From: Stratiolaelaps scimitus
Taxonomy: Eukaryota; Arthropoda; Arachnida; Mesostigmata; Laelapidae
Length of the DNA: 64,000 bases
Assembly: GCA_019614645.1 (NCBI GenBank)
Contig: JABWDB010000017.1
Coordinates: 1,240,001 to 1,304,000 of the forward strand
Direction of reading: 5' to 3'
The notes beneath the pieces were generated by a model. The model did not search any database, was not told where the DNA came from, and saw nothing but the letters and a program-made list of their open reading frames with translations. Below, piece after piece: positions 58,184-64,000 of the stretch; the first letter of the stretch is position 1, and every line of letters starts with the position of its first letter. A program made the translations under genes and the position numbers.

Positions 58184-58322
58184 ATATGTGTACACAAGAT
58201 CAATACATGGATTCGCGCGATTGACAGTGATTTTTATATGAACGGCAATTTTACGAACTGTTGTCAAAATTACTATAACGGTACTGATCATAAGCCAACA
58301 ACAACAATAATAATAAGACTTT
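58184..58322 (+). CDS. candidate internal exon with N-glycosylation sequons
   Basis: An acceptor (TGTGTCGCATCTTCAG, ending at 58183) and a consensus donor (CTTT then GTGAGTA) bound 139 bp. Only frame 0 is open: 46 codons plus one base, beginning ICVHKINTWIRAIDSDFYMN. The segment NGNFTNCCQNYYNGTDHK holds two N-x-T sequons and a CC pair, as in secreted or extracellular domains. Together with the exon at 56616 it points to a plus-strand host gene here. No family was recognised. Confidence 0.38.
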
Positions 58323-60398
58323 GTGAGTAGACACACAAGGTGTAGCGTAAGTGAGAGATTCGTCAACAATGAAGTACCTCTACTGTTATTTCTTTACTTA
58401 CTTGATGAAGTGAATATGATCATTCAGCTGTTCGTTTAATTTCTGGTGAGGACATAGCCAGGTGGGAAGCCAGGAGGCAGGGCCAGCACGTCAGTAGATT
58501 GCGAAAACGTGGCCCCTCGATCCTTTCGTCGTTAGGAGTAGTAAGCAGTGGGCACTAATAATATCTACCTAACATTGAATACGTGTTTAGGCGTGCGCTA
58601 CTAGACGACGAGTATGCTCACGAATATGAACATTTCTATGAAGGCTATCTGCTCACTGCAAACAATGGATATCACTTAAACAAATAATAAAACCTAAATG
58701 ATCTACTTGCGAGTCTGGAATCTACCATTGCCTCGGGGCAAGTAACTTCTGTACAACAAAAGAACGACACGCTTGGGCACGCTTAAGGATTGGCGAAGTG
58801 GAGCCTCCTTGTTCTAGATATCCTATTAAGAATATATAGTAGAAGGCGTTTCTAGATGTATTTCAAGTTCAGCAGGTACAATTGTCGCCCACTTTTATAA
58901 TTGACTAAAAAGACAAAATATATATATATATATAATGACCCAGAAAAGAACGACACTATTTTCAGTTATTTTCTGATTATATTAATTAATTGTCTTTATT
59001 AATATATAACACATACCGGGTCATTTTATAAGCGCATACAACGGAAAGTATAACAGCCTCTCGCAAGCTCTACCATCTATGTACGAGCTACGAAGGTAAA
59101 ACGAATCCCAAAAATCATATCTGCTGATGGAACAACATGCATTTGTTGTTTTGGCACTTCACGAGACTCGAATCAGCATTTTCCGAGTTTTTACACTTAG
59201 AGACTTCCAACGCCCAAGCCGCCGTGCGGGAGTATCATATTTGTGACATAGCAATATATCTTGTCATTGTGTTATTAATCCTTCAGTTAATGCAACCTAA
59301 GAGCAGTACTGATCTATGTAATTATGACTATCAACTATCGTAAACCTTCTGAACTACTTAATAAATTTAGCTCTGATTATCTTTCCATTACAATACATGC
59401 CGTTAAATGGGTATTACGAGGAGAAATTCTCATTTATAAATAAATTCGTGACTCATTCTCTGTGTATAGTGCAATAGATGGTGATATTTTCAAATAAAAT
59501 ATATCGAGTTTATACCTTTGAACGTCGGGTATTCTACTATATTTATAGATGATCATATTTTCATAACTGATTCTTGAACTTACTCTCACAATTAATTATT
59601 TTGAGCAATCATAGATTATAACAAAAACATCGGGCTCTCTCCTGCTAGGTCTGTTCCTGTACTCGGATAAAGTGAATATCTAGATATATCACTCATCCCG
59701 AATAATCGACCGAAATATCGTTTTAAGTACCCTGCCATTATCGAAAGTGTCGCCGTAACAAATGATCGTTGTAGATGTGCATCAATTGCAGAAATACTGG
59801 GTGTTCTATGCGTGTGCATTAGTTCAATCCTAAAGAATAGCACCTCACGTCCAATGTAAACAAGCATGTAAAAAACGTTTTGGTAAATTGGCGGCCAGAG
59901 ACAAAGTACAATGGATTAGTATAACGTGATCTGGAAATACAAGTCATTTATAATCATAAAAAAGAAGTGCCGTTGTTGTCAGGTGAATTCGACTAAATCA
60001 AGATTATTGACCAAAAAGGCCCAAACGTATAATACCCCTATCATGCACCATTCATCACCATTGGAAAACGTATTTTTCCGTATTTTCCTTGTCCATCACC
60101 TTCGCAAGATAAACAAGAATTGTGCTATTTGCCGTGCTGATCATCGGTGATCACACGTTTTTGGGGCGCTGAGCGGTTAGACTTAATTAATTAAGCGGTT
60201 AGTCTGAACAGGTTAGATCCTTCTTCTCGAACGAACCGTCTAACACGGCGTTGTTAGCATCACAATCTTTAAGGTATTGTTATTTGACAAACATTAGTAA
60301 CCTTTGAGCAACCCTCTCTCTCTCTCTCTATTTATCTCGCTTCGTCAATGAGTGAAACGAGATCCGGTCACTCTATGTAGTCTAGTCATGGTAGTTTG
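58323..60398. other. noncoding stretch
   Basis: AT-rich DNA with a (TA)n run near 58918-58934 and a (CT)n run at about 60315-60329. It forms the 3' flank of the zinc-finger gene. No clear AATAAA was found on the minus strand within the first 100 bases after its stop. Confidence 0.45.
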
Positions 60399-61454
60399 TT
60401 AATAGTTTTCAAAATCGAGCGCAATTCTTCGCTGCAGCAAAAGATCGCCGAAGTTCTTTGGGTCACAGGAAGATGGGAGAGCCGCAATTCGGGCCGGAGT
60501 CGTTTTCACGAAGTGATCACAGTCGAGGTGTTTTCGGAGCGCTGCCAATGTCTTGAATTTGTTCTTGCAGTAGACACAGCTATGCAGCGAACGAGGCTTT
60601 ATGGAGCTCATCAGCCCACGATGTTTAAGGTCGACGTGAGCTTTGAGCTGGTTACCATGAGCGAATCTGATACCGCACTTGGCACATTGATAGTTACAGA
60701 CGACTGGCTTAAGCGCAGTCGATTTCCTAAGGGCAGGCTTCATGCGGGTTTGCTGATTGCCGCTACAGGAACAAGGCGACGAACGTGAATTTTGCCGGCC
60801 ATTATCTTCGGCGCACAGCGTGTTGAAGTCGGCAACCAACTGCTCAAGCTCGGCTTGATGCAGGTGTCGGACGTGGTTTTTCAACACGCCCGAGTAGATC
60901 GGATAGAAGTCACCATCCTTCCAAGGGTGGCTGCCGATTTCAATATGATTGATCAACTCGATCGACGTCTCGAAGCGAACCTCGCAGAATGGACACTCAA
61001 ACTCGCCACTGCCTTCACCCCCATGGTCGGGATGTGCGCTGAGCGTATGCGCGCGGAGTGACTCCTTGTTAGAGAACTTCAGAGTACACACGAAGCATCG
61101 CGGTGGCTTCGGGTCAAAATCAGATGGGAGTGCTTGCTTAGCGATCGGGGGCACCTTAACGTCCGAAGGTGAGTGCGACCAGGTGTGAATGGAGAGCAGA
61201 ATAAAATGTGTGAATACAGCTTGGCACGCCGGACAGCGAAACACCCACTGAGGGGCCCGATTATCAGTCATTTGTTCGTGCCGTTGTTGTCCCCCTCCGG
61301 TGCAGCTTTCACCGTTCGAGCCGTTGCAGCAGGCTGCGTTGAGATGTCCATCACCGGCACTACATGAAGACGGAAGAGGGTCGTCATTTTCTTGAGCCAC
61401 CGACATCGGAGAGTCGGGCACATCGAAATGCACTGATCGACGCTTGACGCTCAT
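60399..61454 (-). CDS. five-finger C2H2 zinc-finger protein, 351 aa
   Basis: A single uninterrupted frame on the minus strand encodes a likely nuclear DNA- or RNA-binding regulator. Five C2H2 fingers are visible: residues 74-94 (CPAC..HTWSH), 120-141 (CFVC..HTLSAH), 154-176 (CPFC..HIEIGSH), 257-278 (CAKC..HVDLKH) and 293-314 (CVYC..HLDCDH), all with C-x2-C-x12-H and H spacings of 3 to 5. A sixth, cysteine-less finger-like segment (residues 184-199) lies between fingers three and four. The N-terminal 70 residues are Ser/Gly/Asn-rich and probably disordered. Start: first ATG after an in-frame TAG, with G at -3. Fingers 1-3 and 4-5 form two clusters with an 80-residue spacer; linkers are not the TGEKP type, so this is not a classical tandem array. 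No intron is needed. Ortholog unknown. Confidence 0.9.
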   Translation of the reverse strand: MSVKRRSVHFDVPDSPMSVAQENDDPLPSSCSAGDGHLNAACCNGSNGESCTGGGQQRHEQMTDNRAPQWVFRCPACQAVFTHFILLSIHTWSHSPSDVKVPPIAKQALPSDFDPKPPRCFVCTLKFSNKESLRAHTLSAHPDHGGEGSGEFECPFCEVRFETSIELINHIEIGSHPWKDGDFYPIYSGVLKNHVRHLHQAELEQLVADFNTLCAEDNGRQNSRSSPCSCSGNQQTRMKPALRKSTALKPVVCNYQCAKCGIRFAHGNQLKAHVDLKHRGLMSSIKPRSLHSCVYCKNKFKTLAALRKHLDCDHFVKTTPARIAALPSSCDPKNFGDLLLQRRIALDFENY

Positions 61455-61455
61455 G

Positions 61456-61668
61456 TCAAGGCAGCACTAAATCAATATCTACAACGAGATCCTCCACTTG
61501 ATTTGTCCCAATAAACAAATCGTAGTAGTTATTTAGCACTGACAGTTGATGATCCTGATGATCAGAAGTGGTACCATGCATGAAGAATTGAGAAGATACA
61601 GTCGAACCGTGGGAGAGACGACATTCGAAGTGCCGATAAAATTGCACGAAACGTTTGGCACCGGACAC
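61456..61668 (-). CDS. upstream ORF abutting the zinc-finger start
   Basis: On the minus strand a 70-codon ATG frame (begins MSGAKRFVQFYRHFECRL) ends in TGA with one base between the stop and the ATG of the zinc-finger gene. If transcribed together it is an upstream ORF that would reduce or control translation of the main frame. It is also possible that the transcript starts inside it, or that one indel separates what was a longer protein. The opposite strand here is also open and reaches a donor-like GTGAGC at about 61755, so antisense coding cannot be excluded. Confidence 0.35.
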   Translation of the reverse strand: MSGAKRFVQFYRHFECRLSHGSTVSSQFFMHGTTSDHQDHQLSVLNNYYDLFIGTNQVEDLVVDIDLVLP

Positions 61669-61952
61669 AAATCACAATTATCGACGACAGCTGCTGATGT
61701 TCAGTATTTGGCTGTGTATCACAGAGGTAAAATGGATCCTGCGGCAGTTAGGTGAGCAGTGGACCGTTACAGATGACGGTCGCCGCCGCTTTTACAATTT
61801 AAATCGCCGCCGATGAACGCATTGCTCTCGGCACCGGGCGGCTGTTCGTGTTGCGTGTTGTGAAATGGTGCACGACTTTTAAGACATGTTGCTACTTATA
61901 TGTTAGAACTATGTAATGATGAAAGTGAACGACAATATATAATATATATATG

Positions 61953-61982
61953 CTCCCAATGCTGGTACTAGAAACGCACATT

Positions 61983-62022
<40 letters not shown>

Positions 62023-62052
62023 AATGTGCGTTTCTAGTACCAGCATTGGGAG
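61953..62052. repeat. perfect 100-bp palindrome
   Basis: Both arms start CTCCCAATGCTGGTACTAGA and continue AACGCACATTTG; they meet in a 36-bp (TA)18 centre, so every base of the 100 pairs with its partner. No target duplication flanks it. It lies about 500 bp upstream of the zinc-finger start codon. It can extrude as a cruciform or form a 50-bp RNA hairpin if transcribed. Confidence 0.97.
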
Positions 62053-63777
62053 TCTTGCATCTTACTGAAGTTCAAGTGTTAAGACCCATCTTTGGCTCTT
62101 TAGAGGCCGATATAGAGTTCGCACTTACTCGCATTTTTTCTATTTTTTCTATTTTTTCATCATTTCAAACTACTATGTCCTTATTGATACGATGGCTCCT
62201 TTCTTCTATGAATAATTACCTTGTCGGCGCTGGGGTACGTACGAAAATAATGTGATATCATCCCTAACAATTAGTAGCTGATTTTTTTTTACTGCGAAAA
62301 CGAAATACCTGGTCGGAACCCTACTGTAGATAAAACCCAGTCATACAAAAAACATTCGCAGACTGGTCGTTGTATATCGTTGCAATGAGAACAAATAAAA
62401 AACAACAGGCTAAAATAAAGAATATATAAAAACTCTTCTTCAAATGCGCTTGCAAAAGAAAAACAACATTTGGTTAAAAATTGAGTGTAGGTGTGTTTGT
62501 GTGCAAGATATTGCCTTTATTATTAACGTAGAATATATATTTGATATGTACTGTAAAATGAGGTGCGAACGCAGTGCCGAAATCATTAAAGCTTGGCACC
62601 GACGACGAGTATATAAGTAGTTGCATACGTTGTTATATATTTCATAATGTTTGTATATATTATATATATGATGTGCACGATGTATATATATATATATATT
62701 TATATAATTGTATGCATTTCCTTTGTCGGTACAAAGACCAGTCATGGGTAAATAGACGATATAATCAATCGTGTATATATAATAAAACATTAATTGCTAT
62801 AATTATACTGAGAGCACAGTACTGAAATGGGAGCATCACAATCTGATGACTTTGGTAGTGTACACAATTAGAGGACTCCCGTAGAGCAGCAAGGCCTATG
62901 AGAGTCCTTTTGAGTACTACGGCTACTTTCTACGTCAACAACGATTATTTTCTGTGGAACAACACATTTATATATAAAGAAAATAGCTCGGTAATAATAA
63001 TACCGAGCTCTCGTAAATACAACAGCAACTCTGCCTCTCGCCTTATCGCTGTCCGCTATGAAATATTCCTTTCCCCAGGATAATATTCCTTCAACGTGCT
63101 GTGACATCGTGTGACATATTATTATTATAATTACGATTATCCTTTTGCGACAGAGATAGGATGAAAGGTAGGGTGTATTCATCATTTTTAATCAGTTACT
63201 ATAATGTAAGATAATTATAGTATTTAGTAAAGCTGTGAGTGAATGCAGAAGTCGATTGGTGGGAATGCCTAGCTCGGTGATGGCATATATACTAAGTATT
63301 GGTGGCTATTAGCAGCATACGCTATGAGACAGAAGCATAAATATGTATAGATCTTTAATACGAAAGAGAGAGAGAGAGAGAGATCGTACAGGCAATATAA
63401 TAGTGTTGTCTGTATCGAGGTCGTCTACGGTGTATATTATTAGAGAAGTCCACAAGGAGAAAGACGTCTTCCGTCATTATCAACAGGACTTGTGCATGAT
63501 GGACATATAAACCAAACCCAGGCAACTACCCCAGGGGTTAGGCGTCTCAGAATTTCGCCTCTGCATACTACACGCGTCCGTACGGGGTCCCATTACCAGG
63601 TATCTTAGAGGAGTGGAGGACAGATGAAGACTTGTGAACTAAATCCACTATATTTGAAATTCTCAATAGGTGGGAAATGGCTTTCGGGCAAAGCCATCAA
63701 GCGAAGAACGTGTACACACCGACATCGTTCAACCACCGTTGCACAGTGTGGTGGCGTTTCCCGAGTACTTTTCGAGC
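62053..63777. other. noncoding stretch, AT-rich
   Basis: No gene seen. It contains (TA)n at about 62682-62700, a small hairpin at 62985-63009 and (AG)n at 63365-63382. Confidence 0.45.
62985..63009. repeat. 9-bp hairpin
   Basis: AGCTCGGTA and its complement TACCGAGCT flank a 7-base AT loop. Confidence 0.75.
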
Positions 63778-64000
63778 CTAGTTAGCAGCCACTATCGGCA
63801 CCTGCGGCCCTGGAGTGGCTGTATGTTTGACTATTTGTTTCGCTTCGTTGGGACCGCGGAGCAGGTCGAGACGAGGTTCGGCAGGTCGAGGCTCTCGCTT
63901 TTCCTTGCTGTCGTTACGATTAGCATTATTGCTATTATAGTAGTTATTGTTGTAGTTTCGATAATCTTTGTTGCTATTTCTGCCCGAGCTGGACGGAGCA
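63778..64000 (-). CDS. partial ORF, Asn/Ser-rich C-terminus, runs off the window
   Basis: On the minus strand a frame open from the window edge runs 73 codons to TAG. It begins APSSSGRNSNKDYRNYNNNY and contains NSNNANRNDSKEKREPR, then LDLLRGPNEAKQIV, and ends GPQVPIVAAN. The codon pattern is strongly protein-like and low complexity only in its first third. It may be the C-terminus of a host RNA-binding or disordered protein, or the end of a retrotransposon gag. The start lies beyond 64000. A coding reading is likely; the identity is open. Confidence 0.45.
   Translation of the reverse strand, partial: APSSSGRNSNKDYRNYNNNYYNSNNANRNDSKEKREPRPAEPRLDLLRGPNEAKQIVKHTATPGPQVPIVAAN

Overview
This is a stretch of animal nuclear DNA, most likely from an arthropod. 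No bacterial gene layout is present: there are no operons, Shine-Dalgarno sites or dense long ORFs. The window instead holds long noncoding stretches, many (TA)n and (GA)n microsatellites, short open frames bounded by GT/AG splice signals, one clear C2H2 zinc-finger gene and several families of eukaryotic transposable element. The species cannot be named from the sequence alone.

Firmly supported content. (1) Three different mariner-type (DD34D) elements, each with paired terminal inverted repeats and TA target duplications: a near-complete one at 11.25-12.54 kb (minus, one frameshift), a decayed one at 43.06-44.23 kb (plus) and a short internally deleted one at 45.24-45.90 kb (plus) with perfect 25-bp ends. 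(2) An intact single-exon gene for a five-finger C2H2 protein at 60.4-61.45 kb (minus). (3) A tRNA-derived SINE at 39.3-39.6 kb with A box, B box and a 19-bp target duplication, plus a 5'-truncated copy of its 3' tail at 48.3 kb. (4) A second SINE-like family with four diverged copies (7.9, 33.1, 38.8 and 54.3 kb). (5) A relic of a Gypsy-type LTR element at 49.3-50.4 kb. (6) A perfect 100-bp palindrome at 61.95-62.05 kb.

Less certain content. Several open frames are bounded by good splice acceptors and donors and are listed as candidate exons. On the minus strand these lie at 33.3, 28.3, 17.9, 15.6, 10.65 and 6.5 kb; on the plus strand at 28.6, 31.0, 39.9, 44.35, 54.6, 56.6 and 58.2 kb. They suggest intron-rich host genes on both strands, but the transcripts cannot be assembled by eye and none was recognised as a known family. 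A block at 25.4-26.1 kb (minus) looks like a protein-coding region broken by in-frame stops and a frame change. GC-rich, CpG-rich blocks at 3.5-4.4, 16.6-17.25, 28.7-30.5 and 46.8-48.1 kb look like promoter or 5'-exon regions; chance ORFs are plentiful there. At the right edge an Asn/Ser-rich frame runs off the window.

How it fits together: the window appears to be introns and intergenic DNA of several host genes, repeatedly hit by DNA transposons and SINEs. The only gene readable from start to stop with a recognisable fold is the zinc-finger gene.
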